From: Crossaster papposus
Taxonomy: Eukaryota > Echinodermata > Asteroidea > Velatida > Solasteridae
DNA: 64,000 nt
Direction: 5' to 3'
Assembly: GCA_037893245.1 (NCBI GenBank)
Contig: JBAIAA010001105.1
Location: 408,720-472,719 of the forward strand
The translations under genes were made by a program, and so were the position numbers. How positions within the stretch are numbered: the first letter of the stretch is position 1; each line of letters starts with the position of its first letter. Positions 1 to 11,196 of this stretch are shown one piece after another. Under the pieces are notes generated by a model. That model worked only from the letters and a program-made list of their open reading frames with translations. It was not told the DNA's origin and searched no databases.

Positions 1-1085
1 AATGTTTTGAAATGTTTTGTCCGTGTAGCGTGCGCGACCGGTACGTGTGTGGCGCGGCGACGAGCCGATAAAGTTGACCGATCACATCGCAGAACACGTC
101 ACATGAAAACGCTTGCGCGCGCGTGTAGTTGTATTTTACGCGCGATCCGGAACTAGGAAAAGATATACGTTCAGTCTTTGGCAGATTTTTTAATACTGGA
201 GACTTTTAGACTTATTTTTACTCAACAAATAATCGATGCATGAGTTTTTTACAACTTTAGACTACAAAAAGGCATAAATGAAATCAAACGTTTTGAGTGA
301 CATGTCGCAGAATATTTGTTCGTGGTTTTGCGGCTCCCGTGATTTCTACAAACCATCCAAACATGTCAAAGTACGAGTCGAAAATCTAGCCAAAATTCCT
401 TTTCTGGATATTTTATTGAAAAGATATTTATGTATCACTATCAAGAAGCTTGTATGTTTCTTTTCAAAATGCACTTCATCTAAAAAAATAGTATTGGAGA
501 CCAAGCCATAAGAGGTAGGTTTTTATTTGAAGCGATCCGGAACTAGGAAAAATCTGGAACTAGGAAAACAACTGTAGTACATCATCAAGCGTAATTCTTG
601 CCAAAAGTTGTCACCGCCGGTCGAGCTGTCCCCGCTGGTCGAGTTGTCTCGCCGGAGGGTTGTCCCACCGAGCCATGCACAACTTCGTCTTAATGCAATG
701 TGTATAGGACTGGTGAAGCGGGCCTTTCTTCTTTTTTTCATTTAGGTTTCATAAGTGAACAGAAAGGAAATAGTCGAACAGACAAAAACAATCGAACTTT
801 GATAATCCAGACCATGTTTAGACTTACCCTTGGCATTATGAAATTATTCCTTTTCACTTAATAAGTTGATTTTATTTCTCATATCATGATGATAAAGTCG
901 CTCGAGCGGCTTGACTAGACGTCATGTATCCCATGTGCGCCCGCGCCGCACGCGCCGCCGGCCCTAGAGCGCATCTTTGGCAGGCCTAACTAAGTTGGGG
1001 CGGTCCCAACTGGGACGGACTAGTTGGGAAATCCCAACTACAGTTGGGATAAAACGCAGCGGTACCAAGCTTGTGGGTGGTGGTG
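1..1085. other. No gene seen; GC-rich then mixed intergenic DNA
   Basis: The first 150 bases are rich in CpG and CGCG. The short open frames here have no recognisable protein features. The only structure noted is the AGTTGGG-rich repeat at its right end, listed separately. Confidence 0.5.
963..1052 (+). repeat. AGTTGGG-rich repeat, copy 1
   Basis: This stretch repeats the word AGTTGGG and its complement CCCAACT in both orientations. The core GTTGGGGCGGTCCCAACTGG reappears inverted at about 8600-8710 with the same order of words. Family unknown; probably a short non-autonomous element. Confidence 0.5.
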
Positions 1086-1949
1086 CCGGTGTGGAAGATA
1101 ATTCTGTCCCCCGGTAAAATTGTCCGGGGGGACAGAATTACCTAGGTAAAAGTGTCCCCCGCCCTGGAGACGTTAATTCTGTCCCCCTCCAGTTTTGTGT
1201 CCCCCAATGTTCCACACATAAGCGGTTATTTTGATGTTATTTCAATGAAAAGCCCACATGGTATTTATTATTTGGACTTCTCTTCCCTTTATCGATTTAT
1301 CAAAACAAAAATACAAATACAACTACATGTAACTTTATTAATTAAATCAACCGATGTACGTTTCTGCGCGAAAGGGAAAATGGCAGTAATCAGTATTTTT
1401 AGACTTCTTGCACGCGTACAGATTCTAGATACCCAGCACGAAATAAGGCAGCACTTTTGACCACCTGTAATTTGTAGGACTCTACACATCCTACAGTCTG
1501 CCACAAATGATGCACCATGGAGGGGTCAGGGGGGGGGGGGGGGGGGCGGAGGGGGGGGGGGGGGGGGGGGGGGCCTTCGAGGCTGTGATTGCGAAACGCT
1601 GTGGTACCGTCCATTCTCAAAATAAGGGGGAACAATTTTCTCACTCGAAAAATAAAGAGTTTTTGGCATCCAATCTTAACATCTTGTCTTTTGTAGTTGT
1701 ACAAGGTTGTTATTTACCTTAATGTTTATCATCCAATGACAAAAATTGTATTGAAAATGAAAAAAGCAGTCGAAAAAATTAAGCGTTGACGTACCGTTGA
1801 TGCGCGTGGAGATTGTGCACAAATACTCAAACGACGTTAACAAATACCTCCCCTAAAAAGGGCAATAATAATCGATAAATTGTGAAAAATCGTGCTTTGA
1901 CCCCACTCATTTTTTTCCATGGATACGTTAAAAAAGGATGTAGCAGTGA

Positions 1950-2559
1950 TATACTGAATTTTAAAAAAAACTGCCTGTGACCCCCTTGCGTTTTATCGTG
2001 TTGTTTTCGAACGAAAATGGCAGAAAATGACATCGCCCCAAACAAAATCCGTGTAGATCGTGCCTGCGTACCTGGCTTTGCGGACGTTGTATGAATCACT
2101 AAATGCGGAGAGCGATACACGGAGCAAATCTGTACGTGTTTCAATGGTGCGCTTCGCGGTAGCGATCTATACGTATTTACTGTGTGAGATGTGTGGCTCA
2201 TGAGCGTGGAAGAACAAATGAGATACATTTCAACGTTGGTGGCGCACTTTCTTGGTATACTGAATTTTAAAAAAAACTGCCTGTGACCCCCTTGCGTTTT
2301 ATCGTGTTGTTTTCGAACGAAAATGGCAGAAAATGACATCGCCCCAAACAAAATCCGTGTAGATCGTGCCTGCGTACCTGGCTTTGCGGACGTTGTATGA
2401 ATCACTAAATGCGGAGAGCGATACACGGAGCAAATCTGTACGTGTTTCAATGGTGCGCTTCGCGGTAGCGATCTATACGTATTTACTGTGTGAGATGTGT
2501 GGCTCATGAGCGTGGAAGAACAAATGAGATACATTTCAACGTTGGTGGCGCACTTTCTT

Positions 2560-2561
<2 letters not shown>
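1950..2561. repeat. Perfect 306-bp tandem duplication
   Basis: Unit 1 (1950-2255) and unit 2 (2256-2561) appear identical over their whole length. Because 306 is divisible by three, the long minus-strand frame here simply repeats the same 102 residues. A poly-C run of more than 40 bases follows. A very recent duplication or an assembly artefact beside the homopolymer are both possible. Confidence 0.85.
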
Positions 2562-2598
<37 letters not shown>

Positions 2599-3413
2599 AC
2601 CCCCCCCCCTGGGAGGGGTGAACCTGTACTACACTGGTTGTTGCGTCTAGTAGGTGCTAGACTTGTGACGTTGCACGGGACAAATTTACCAGGGGGACAC
2701 GTTTAACGTTGGACGGGGAGACAGAATTACCTGGAGGGGGACAGAAATGCTGCAAACAATGCCAGGTCTTCACCCAGAGTGTAGACTGTCTGTGTTTGAG
2801 CCTGCCACTGTTACTGAGATTCAAAGAATTATCATGAAATCTCCTTCAAAATCTTGTGAACTGGATCCAGTGTCGACATCCATGATAAAGCAAAACATTG
2901 ATATATTTGCTCCGTACATCACTAATCTTGTAAACAAATCTCTTAGCTCCGGTTGTTTCCCCGATAGCCTCAAAGTTTCCTACATCAGGCCGCTAATAAA
3001 GAAACCCAACCTGGACAAGGAGGTATTTAAAAACTACAGACCAATTGCGAACTTAAAATATCTTGGAAAAGTCATCGAACGAGTAGTTTCATCACGTATT
3101 TGCGATCACATTCATGCTTTCAACCTGTCAGACATGTTCCAGTCGGCATACAAGCCTTTCCATGGGACAGAAGCTGCACTTGTCCGTGTGAGCAACGACA
3201 TTCTTTCAGCAATGGACAATGGTAATCTTACAGCACTAGTCCTGTTAGACTTGAGTGCTGCCTTTGACACTGTTGATCACAACATCCTTCTCTCTCGGCT
3301 CAAGAATTACCTCGGCATACAGGACACCGCCCTAGCATGGTGCAAATCGTATCTCTTCAATAGAACTCAGCAAATAGAACTCGGAAAGAGACAACCATGG
3401 ACAACATGTGTGT

Positions 3414-5898
3414 TTTCCCACTTTTTTACTTAATCACACAATATCTCCTCCACCCATCCGAAGTCATATTCGCTGGCGACTTCAACATCCATGTTGACGA
3501 TATGTCCAACACCAATGCAAAACAGTTTCAGTATTTGCTCTCATCGTACGGTCTCGTCCAACACATTCATGAGCCAACTCATCGACATGGACATTGTCTC
3601 GATTTAGTGATAACGCGTGAAAATGTCACACCTATAATCTCAAATATTACAATCCACCCTGGACTTTCGGATCACTATGCGATCATCGGCTGCGTTGGCT
3701 TTAAGAAGCCACCCCTCCCAACTATAACTGTGAAAACTCGGCGATGGCGTAATATCGATATCACTGCATTTTGTCACGATATTGGAACATGTCTATCAAA
3801 CATCGACCTCGGCACTGATCAGGACCTTGAAGCTTGTGTTGAAGAGTATGAATGTATGGTGCGTGAAAATGTGGACAAACATGCTCCACAGGCAACACGA
3901 TCCATCAAAGTTCGACCGGAACCACGTTGGTTTAATGATGACATCCGAGCAGCAAGGAAGATTCGCCGTCAGCTCGAACGGAGGTGGCGTGCCTACGGCA
4001 AGCAAGAGGCTGATCGGCAGAGCTTTCGCAAGCAATGCAATGTTGTGAACGACATGATCAACCAAGCGAAAGTGGGTCACTTTTCATCACTGGTGCAGCA
4101 AAGCTCTGGAGACCAGAAAAAGCTGTTCAGGGTTATCGACAAGCTGTTACATAAGTCTACGTCCCCAGTCCTTCCGTCCTCATATTCTGACCAGGACCTT
4201 GCAAATGCATTTTCAGATTATTTTGTCACAAAGATTACAAACATCCGATCCTCATTGATGCCGGTGTCCAACCCCGTCCCACTAGTAGAGCCACATGCAG
4301 ATCCCAAGTGCAGACTGTCTTATTTTGAGCCTACAAATGTTAATGAAATTAAGCGTGTCATCATGAACTCGCCGTCAAAATCTTGCGAACTTGACCCTAT
4401 TCCAACTATGATGATAAAGCAACACATTGATGTGTTTGCTCCTTTTATTACCGAGGTGGTGAACAAATCGTTGGATTCTGGTTGCTTTCCGGACAACCTA
4501 AAGGTTTCCTACATTCGGCCACTTCTAAAGAAGTCCAGCCTGGACAAGGAGATTCTGAAAAACTACAGACCCGTCTCAAACCTGAAGTACCTGGGAAAAA
4601 CCATCGAGCGTATTGTCTCATCCCGCATCTCTGACCACATTCAAGACCATGAGCTATCGGACGTTTTCCAGTCTGCATACAAGCCATTCCACGGGACGGA
4701 AGTTGCGCTTGTTAGGGTCAGTAATGATATCCTGTCTTCGATGGATAATGGTGATATCACTGCGCTGGTTATGCTCGATTTGAGTGCAGCATTCGATACC
4801 GTTGATCATGGCATCCTCTTATCTCGACTTCAAAACTATCTCGGTATACACGACACGGCTCTCGAATGGTGCAGGTCCTATCTCTCAAATAGAACCCAGC
4901 ATGTCTGCATTGGCAATGCAATATCAGATCCTGTTGTTTTAGAGTACTCTGTACCACAAGGGTCTGTGCTAGGCCCACAGTGGTTTACTCTTTATACCTT
5001 GCCAATTCGTGATATCATCTTGAAACATCATCTGAACTACCACGTCTATGCTGACGATACTCAACTCTATATAACCTTCAAGTCTTCACAGGAGCCTGCC
5101 GATTCTTCGATTGCAAGACTGGAGCAATGCATCTCTGAGATCCGATGCTGGATGAAAAACAACTTTCTAAAGCTGAATGAGGAAAAGACGGAGTTTCTCT
5201 TGTTTGGATCACGCCAACAATTAAAAAAGGTGTCTGTGCCATTTATTACAATCGGTGATGCACAGATAGCCCCATCGTTGCAGGCCCGGAACTTGGGGGT
5301 TATATTTGATTCAGCAATGACATTTAAACCTCACGTCGCTAACACTGTCCGTTTGGCATCATTCCAAATTAGAAACATTGGTCGTATTCGCAAGTATTTG
5401 AATAGGAGTGCTACCGAGCACATTATCCATGCATTTGTGACTTCACGACTAGACAACGGCAATTCACTACTCTACGGACTCCCTCAGAATCAAATATACC
5501 GTCTTCAACGTCTTCAAAATACTGCTGCCCGCATCATCACCTTATCTAGGAGGAACTGTCACATAACCCCCATTTTGAAGGAACTACACTGGCTTCCTGT
5601 CTCCCAAAGGATTGTTTTCAAACTCATGCTTCTGGTCCACAAAGCTCTCAACAACAAGGCTCCCTACTACATTAAGGAACTACTACATGAATATTCTCCA
5701 GCAAGAACTCTTAGATCAAGTAACCAGCAACTTCTCAAGGAACCAATTGCTAAACGAACATGGGGCGCCATATCTTTTTCTGTTGCAGCTCCTCGACTTT
5801 GGAATTCATTGCCACTTGAACTCAGATCATGCCATTGTACAACTAGGTTCAAATCGCTTCTTAAAACTCACTTGATGTCGCAAATTTTTAAGGATTAA
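3414..5898 (+). CDS. LINE ORF2 fragment: endonuclease C-terminus plus reverse transcriptase
   Basis: The frame is open for about 830 codons. It begins in the apurinic-type endonuclease with AGDFNIHVDD and continues with the DLVI and GLSDHYAIIG motifs of that fold. The reverse transcriptase follows: SYIRPLLKK, NYRPVSNLKYLGKTIER, MLDLSAAFDTVDH, SVPQGSVLGPQ and the catalytic YADD in NYHVYADDTQLYITF. The C-terminal region has HWLPVSQRIVFKLMLLVHKA, RTWGAISFSVAAPRLWNSLP and a stop at 5896-5898. These motifs fit the CR1/L2 group, which copies its RNA at the target site. The upstream endonuclease residues and ORF1 are absent, so it is not autonomous. The first in-frame Met (3397) belongs to flanking sequence and is not a natural start. 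Confidence 0.9.
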
Positions 5899-5929
5899 TT
5901 ACTTGTTGTTGTCTACAGCGCCTTGAGCA

Positions 5930-5961
5930 CCCTGCAGGGTGGATATGTGCGCTTTACAAAT

Positions 5962-5990
<29 letters not shown>
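5930..5990 (+). other. Conserved LINE 3'-end hairpin and ATT tail
   Basis: CACCCTGCAGGGTG can fold as a short stem just before GGATATGTGCGCTTTACAA and the (ATT)n tail. The same stem occurs in copy A at about 7032-7048 with a changed loop (CACCCAGCAGGGTG), so the stem is conserved while the loop varies. By analogy with L2/CR1 elements it is probably the site recognised by the element's own reverse transcriptase. Confidence 0.6.
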
Positions 5991-5996
<6 letters not shown>

Positions 5997-7201
5997 GTGT
6001 GTATCGGCACTGCGATATCAGACCCTGTTGTCCTAAATTACTCTGTGCCACAGGGGTCAGTACTGGGCCCACAGTGGTTTACGCTGTACACTTTACCGAT
6101 TCGTGACATCATCCTGAAATTTAACCTGAATTACCATGTGTACGCAGATGACACTCAGCTATACATCACGTTTAAATCTTCTCAAGAACATGCCAATGCC
6201 TCCATTGAAAGACTTGAGAAATGCATTCAAGAGATTCGACGTTGGATGCAACAGAACTTCCTGAAGTTGAATGACGAAAAGACAGAGTTCCTTCTATTCG
6301 GGTCCCGTCGAAAATTATCAAAGGTTTCAGTGCCATACATTTCCATCGGTGATGCTCAGATAGCCCCCTCGTTGCAAGCACGGAACTTAGGGGTTATTTT
6401 TGATTCATCAATGACACTTCAACCACACATCAACAACATCATACGTCTGTCATCATTTCACATCCGGAATATTGGTAGGATACGCAAGTACTTGGACAAG
6501 AGTGCCACTGAAAAAGTCATTCATGCATTCGTTACTTCTCGTCTTGACAACGGCAATGCTCTTCTCTGCAGTCTTCCTAACAACCAGATTTCTCGTCTTC
6601 AACGCCTCCAAAACACCGCAGCCCGCATCGTGACACTGTCTAGAAAATCCTGTTCTATCACCCCCATTCTGAAACAACTTCACTGGCTCCCTATCTCTCA
6701 ACGAATCATCTTCAAGCTAATGCTCATCGTCCACAAAGCACTTCACGGCAAGGCTCCCCATTATATCTCAGAACTACTTCAAGTTTACACTCCGTTAAGG
6801 AATCTTCGATCCAGTACCATGCTTCTCCTCAAGGAACCCAAGTCTCGACACTCCTGGGGTGACAGGTCTTTTTCTGTAGCTGCACCACGCATCTGGAACT
6901 CTCTACCACTCGATATTAGATCTTGTCTTTGTACCACAAAATTCAAATTACTCCTCAAAACTTATCTTATGTCACAGGTCTTTACGGACTAATTTAGTTG
7001 TGTCTGTTTCTTTTGTTTGTTTTTTGCGCCTTGAACACCCAGCAGGGTGGATATGTGCGCATTACAAGTCTCTAAATTATTATTATTATTAGAAATACCT
7101 AGGTAAATGTGTCCCCCCGGACAGATTTACCGGGTCACGGCCTGTAAGTCTGTCCGGGGGGACACATTTACCAGGGGGGACAGAATTACCTTTCACACCG
7201 G

Positions 7202-8264
7202 TACGTACGTGCGATGGCGAGCGGTTCTGCAATACGGAGCCCCCAAAAAGACAACTAGTGGGGAAAATGGGGCTAGCGAATGTTTTTTCTGACAACTCTA
7301 AATAATATTTTACACAAATAACCACAACATTATTTTGTTACATGTACCTCGAAATATTTGTTTTTATTATCTAAAAAAATTACGGAGCCCCTAAAGGGAC
7401 ATAATGACGTGACATATACAAATCACCATGAAATAATTTGAGTTTTTTTATTTCGTGCGCTCAAAATAATTACGAGGCGAGCTCACAAAATAAATTATTT
7501 CGAGCACACGAAATGATTTCGAGCACACGAAATAAAGTATTTCGAGCACAAGAAATTTTGGTGAAGTTTGGGCCCCGTTTATGTGCTCTATTTGGCAACA
7601 GAGCGAAGGCATCGTTCTTCAAAATGGCGATGGACATCAGAAGCCACATGATGTTTAGGGATCGTCTTATTGGAATGAACATTTATCCAAAAAGTCATCG
7701 GATTTATTGAACCGAAAATACAAAATGATGAAATAAGCCGAACTAATTTAATCGCCTCAGACGGGGATCGCGGCGCTTTTTGCCATTCGCCAGCAACAAA
7801 CGCAGCAAAATTCAAAATTCACGCAGCAAAATTCAATTAGCAAAAGGAAAATCCGCCTTTTCAAACGATTTTCAGTGCCGGTGTCCTGACCACGGTAGCC
7901 GGAGGTGACAGGTTGAGTTCTCTTTTAATAAATGGGTATAAGGATACTTTCAAATTGTATTCTATGAGCGCCCCGGATCCTAAATCAATATGGAAACAGT
8001 CTCAGCACAATTTAATCCCAAGGTTTGTTTTCTCATTAATGTCGGATATCCTGTTCTACAATAAATTTGTACTTCTTATTTTTCTCAATGATTTAGACCA
8101 TCGTAAACAAACCAGTTTTTATGTGACCCCCAAAAGAAAACGAGCCCCGAGAAAATGCATGCATTGAAAAGCCCAACTTAACCCACAGACGGGGATCGCC
8201 GATGTGTGCCATTCGCCAGCACACGCAGCGAATTAGCGAGAGGGCAATACGTCTTATGTCTCAG
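7202..8264. other. No gene seen; short local repeats
   Basis: The section at about 7430-7560 repeats TTTCGAGCACACGAAA-like words in both orientations. Two direct copies of a CAGACGGGGATCGC ... GCCATTCGCCAGCA ... CGCAGC block lie at about 7757-7835 and 8190-8235. Open frames are short and without recognisable domains. Confidence 0.5.
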
Positions 8265-8620
8265 TACTACGGCGTTCCATTAAGCGCCGCTGCAGGGCGC
8301 TCTCTGTGTGCATAGTTGACATTTTAATCCAAAATAGAGATATCTCTATTAACAATAGATATCTCTAATAGAGATATCTCTATTTCTAATAGAAATATTT
8401 CTATTAATAACAAAGATATCTCTATTTCTAATAGAGATATCTCTATGAATAAAATAGAGATATCTCTATTAGAAACAGAGATATCTCTATTAATAATAGA
8501 GATGTTTCTATTATTAATAGAGATATCTCTATTTTAAGATCTCTATTTTGGATTCAATGTCAAATATGCACGCCGTAGCTCTCTCTAGGCGCGGCTTTGG
8601 TCCCCACTCGAGTTGGGATT
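8265..8620. repeat. Palindromic element built of AGAGATATCTCT units
   Basis: From about 8328 to 8550 the sequence is a run of the self-complementary word AGAGATATCTCT and close variants, joined by TATTAATA-type linkers. It is bounded by inverted ends: TTGACATTTTAATCCAAAAT on the left and ATTTTGGATTCAATGTCAA on the right. Outside these, CTACGGCGT (left) and ACGCCGTAG (right) are also inverted. This suggests a MITE or foldback element whose interior expanded. No coding capacity. Confidence 0.7.
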
Positions 8621-8712
8621 TTCGAACTACTGCATCCCAGTTGGGACCGCCCCAACTGTAGATGGGGCTGGCCCAACTATAGTTAGGACCGTGGCCGTAG
8701 TTGGGGCGTAAC
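8595..8712 (-). repeat. AGTTGGG-rich repeat, copy 2 (inverted)
   Basis: This is the inverted counterpart of the repeat at 963-1052, sharing GTTGGGGCGGTCCCAACTGG and the following AAATCCCAACT word. Family unknown. Confidence 0.5.
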
Positions 8713-9814
8713 ACTAACAGGATCATTAATAGAGCGCCACGAGGCCGCTAGGGACTGTATCCATTAATTTTGGTGAATTATGGCTGTCAACGTCGTTGGT
8801 CTTCATATGTTCCGCCCGTATCCAAATCGATTCGTATTGAAGCGCGCGCTTTGGTCTCCATTCAAGTCGCCCCATTCGAATGAAACGGGCAAATTGACGC
8901 GTTAGCGGTACGGAAAAAAAAAGCGCCATGGGCGCGGTTTGGCCACCACTTCGAAAAGCAAAACATGCATATACGTACCACTACCAAATATGCTTGAAAA
9001 AATTGCCCTGGCCTCAGATTTTTACACATTTTGTACAGAAACGTGTTGTCAAGTTGTTTACTTTATGGGTCAACCACTGCTCTTATTCCTCCATGGGTCA
9101 ACTAAACGCAAAATATACATGCGCGGCCATAATCACACGAGTTTACTTTAATTCCTCGCTACCCGGCGCGGCGCGGCCGGCTGGCCCTGTACACGCGGGC
9201 CTTTTCGAAACCGTTGCTTCGTCTTTGGCTTTGGCTTCGCCTCCAAATTCCGAATTACTGGGAAGCAAATAGAAATGGAAGAAAATTAAAATAGTCTAAC
9301 TTTCGGGTTCACATCAATCGAGTGAATGTTTCTAAAGCACAACAGGCGTCAGAATGTGGCTAGAGACCTTGCAGTTGGGAGTCAAAAATCGCCTTAAGCC
9401 AAAGACGAAGACGAAGCCAGGGATTCGAAAAGGCCCTCATGGCGCGGGTTCGACGTTCGCGCAGCGCAGATCAGTGAATTACAATCACACATTATAGCCA
9501 ATAAGCGTTTAGTACACAGAAAACGTCTTGCGCCCGCGACGTAGTTATTACTGTCCCAGTTTCGTCTTCGTTCGTGCAGATTAGCAATCGGCTGAAACCC
9601 CAACAGAGCCAAAGGCGAGGGTTTTTAAATACCCCTAGCGATCGCGAGAGAGTAGCTAGTGATTCTAGTACTGTATATACAGGTAGTGGTGGGAGCGTAC
9701 TCCTTCACACCGTAGGAACGAAATTGGTGCATAATGACACGTGTGAGGGCGCTTGTCAGCGTTAAATGGATATACACATTAAATAGATATAAATTCCATC
9801 CGAAGACAAGGCAA
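8713..9814. other. No protein gene seen upstream of the tRNA gene
   Basis: The stretch is GC-rich in places (GGCGCGGCGCGGCCGG near 9168). Two partly similar segments, CTTCGTCTTTGGCTTTGGCTTC (9209 area) and its complement-like GCCAAAGACGAAGACGAAGCC (9397 area), form an inverted pair. No convincing exon was found. Confidence 0.45.
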
Positions 9815-9886
9815 TCCCATATGGTCTAGTGGTTAGGATCCGGCGCTCTCACCGCCGTGGCCCGGGTTCGATTCCCGGTGTGGGAA
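9815..9886 (+). tRNA. tRNA-Glu (CTC)
   Basis: The 72-base sequence folds as a cloverleaf: acceptor TCCCATA pairs with TGTGGGA, with discriminator A at 9886. The internal promoters TGGTCTAGTGG (A box) and GGTTCGATTCC (B box) are intact. The anticodon loop CTCTCAC gives anticodon CTC at 9848-9850, which reads Glu codon GAG. The body closely resembles animal tRNA-Glu. No intron is present, and a run of about ten T (from 9893) downstream is a good polymerase III terminator. Unlike the tRNA-like SINE heads elsewhere in the window, it carries no SINE tail, so it is likely a functional gene. Confidence 0.93.
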
Positions 9887-9890
9887 GCTC

Positions 9891-9902
9891 ACTTTTTTTT
9901 TT
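9891..9902 (+). terminator. Pol III T-run terminator of tRNA-Glu
   Basis: A run of about ten T residues begins a few bases after the tRNA discriminator base, as expected for polymerase III termination. Confidence 0.8.
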
Positions 9903-11100
9903 CACTATGCATTTTACTTGGGTTCAGTTGTGTTAGCATATAAAAAAGACCCCACACAATGTTGATTCCCATTATTTTCACAAAATAGGACGTATTTCTA
10001 ATAAACCCTAATATAATCCCCGCCCCCCAAAAAAACAAATACACATAAAAGGTGTTTACGTTTTGTGACTTTTCCCTGACCTGACAATATTTGTGTATAA
10101 CCAGACATATAATTCCTCAGAAATAGTAATAACTAACTGATCTGGGAACCAGACTACTTTTTCTTATGCAGCTTAAACAAAATTCACACGATAAAATACC
10201 TAGTTTTTAATAATTTATTATATTACAGTCAAAATCACAATAATGTTAAACAATCTGAATTTGTTATAAATTAAGTTACATAATTTTTTTTCAACGAACA
10301 ACTTTATTTCCCGTAGCCCCTAGCGTCTTACTCTCCGAGCACGTGCTCTTGTCCAGTAGTACACAATGTAGCCTATACTTTTGTGTACTGCTGGACAAAA
10401 AATACGATACACTACATACATTATGATGCGCAGTACGTACTACATGTACTACTAAACGATTTTATACAAGCCCAATTTATTTTGTTTAGTGTTTACTTCA
10501 TAAATATATCTGGGTTACAGGAAATATATATATAGAATAAACTAATAATACGATTTACTTGTGAATACACTATTTGTATTACCTATTTGTTTTTAATAAA
10601 GATTAGTGTCAAATGTTGAACAGTCGTGTCAAACTTTAGTTAAGGCTTATTTACAACATTAATGATTGTGTTCACGTGATTTAAACACACATAATGCCAT
10701 ACTATTACTACGTGTTTGGTATTATTTAAATAGGTATGTGCGGATTCAATAAAACAAATAAAAATAAAAATTATTAAATAGGCAGTGTAATCATTCGGAT
10801 CACAATCCAATACACACTGTAATATCATTGAATATTAAGTTTTTAGTAGGGTATAGTCTTCGATTAATTATTCCCGATAACAGCCGGTAGACCTTTGGGA
10901 TAAGACTGTTCGTTGGATAGCTGTACTCTTCAAACAATCTCTCCCGCCCGACCTCTCACAAGAAAATCTAAAAAGAAAAAAAGAAAAAGCTAACTGTTAA
11001 CATTCATGCACAACCTTCTGAATGTACACATTCACAGGTTTTGAATCACGCCGTGAACATTGTTTGTGCCAGCGCCATTGCAAGCAGAGTGATTCGCCGT
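9903..11100. other. AT-rich DNA without recognised gene
   Basis: I see no exon, RNA gene or clear repeat in this AT-rich stretch. It contains short inverted words around 10330-10400 (GTCCAGTAGTACACA and TGTGTACTGCTGGAC-like), compatible with a small MITE. Confidence 0.4.
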
Positions 11101-11142
11101 AATTCAGTGCCTGTGATTCTGTCCGCATAATGGAGAATGGTA

Positions 11143-11164
11143 CCCCCCCCCCCCCACACCCCCC

Positions 11165-11195
<31 letters not shown>

Positions 11196-11196
11196 A
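11143..11196. repeat. Poly-C tract running into poly-A
   Basis: Two long C runs separated by CACA are followed directly by twelve A residues. The other strand reads T-run then G-run, a pattern seen repeatedly in this window. Confidence 0.9.

Larger units (their letters stand above)
3414..5994 (+). mobile_element. CR1/L2-like LINE, copy B, inserted into copy A
   Basis: A second member of the same LINE family lies inside copy A in the same orientation. It is 5'-truncated inside the endonuclease and complete at its 3' end, finishing with the conserved GCGCCTTGAGCACCCTGCAG motif and an (ATT)n tail. The 8-bp ATGTGTGT at 3406-3413 and 5995-6002 is the likely target duplication. About 35 bases absent from the B sequence lie between the end of copy-A coding sequence (about 3372) and the left duplicate. 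The long open frame suggests recent insertion. Confidence 0.85.
2749..7090 (+). mobile_element. CR1/L2-like LINE, copy A, 5'-truncated and split by copy B
   Basis: This copy starts inside the reverse transcriptase region (CRLSVFEPATVTEIQRII...) and contains SYIRPLIKK, NYRPIANLKYLGKVIERVVS and LDLSAAFDTVDH. The coding sequence is interrupted at about 3372-3413 by copy B and resumes at 5995 with CIGTAISDPVVLNYSVPQGS, YADDTQLY and the usual CR1/L2 C-terminal block (LHWLPISQRIIFKLML, WNSLPL), ending at 6992. The 3' end has GCGCCTTGAACACCC...GGGTGG and an ATT microsatellite. A 6-bp direct repeat AGAAAT (2743-2748, 7091-7096) flanks it. The host sequence reads cleanly across the empty site as GGGGGACAGAAAT|ACCTAGGTAA, matching the foldback repeat at about 1130-1150. 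The endonuclease is missing, so the copy is dead on arrival. Confidence 0.85.
1086..7201. mobile_element. Foldback-like element with GGGGGACA subrepeats, invaded by two LINEs
   Basis: The left edge CCGGTGTG(G)AAGATAATTCTGTCCCCC (1086 onward) is answered by an inverted right edge ending CACACCGG at 7201. Both arms contain alternating words such as GGGGGACAGAATTACC, GGTAAATGTGTCCCCC and CCTAGGTAA. The left arm is about 1086-1206. The right arm is 2683-2748 plus 7097-7201, split by LINE copy A. Without the LINEs the element is about 1.8 kb. Its interior holds poly-G tracts (about 1529-1573), a 306-bp tandem duplication and a poly-C tract (about 2562-2608), and no convincing gene. The arms are diverged and no clear target duplication was found, so the exact ends are uncertain. 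Confidence 0.55.

Noticed and set aside
278-511. Plus-strand 77-codon frame
   Set aside because: No domain, no regulatory or splice context; length expected by chance.
1827-2600. Minus-strand frame of 257 codons with a duplicated 102-residue block
   Set aside because: It results from a 306-bp tandem duplication ending in poly-C; no recognisable domain.
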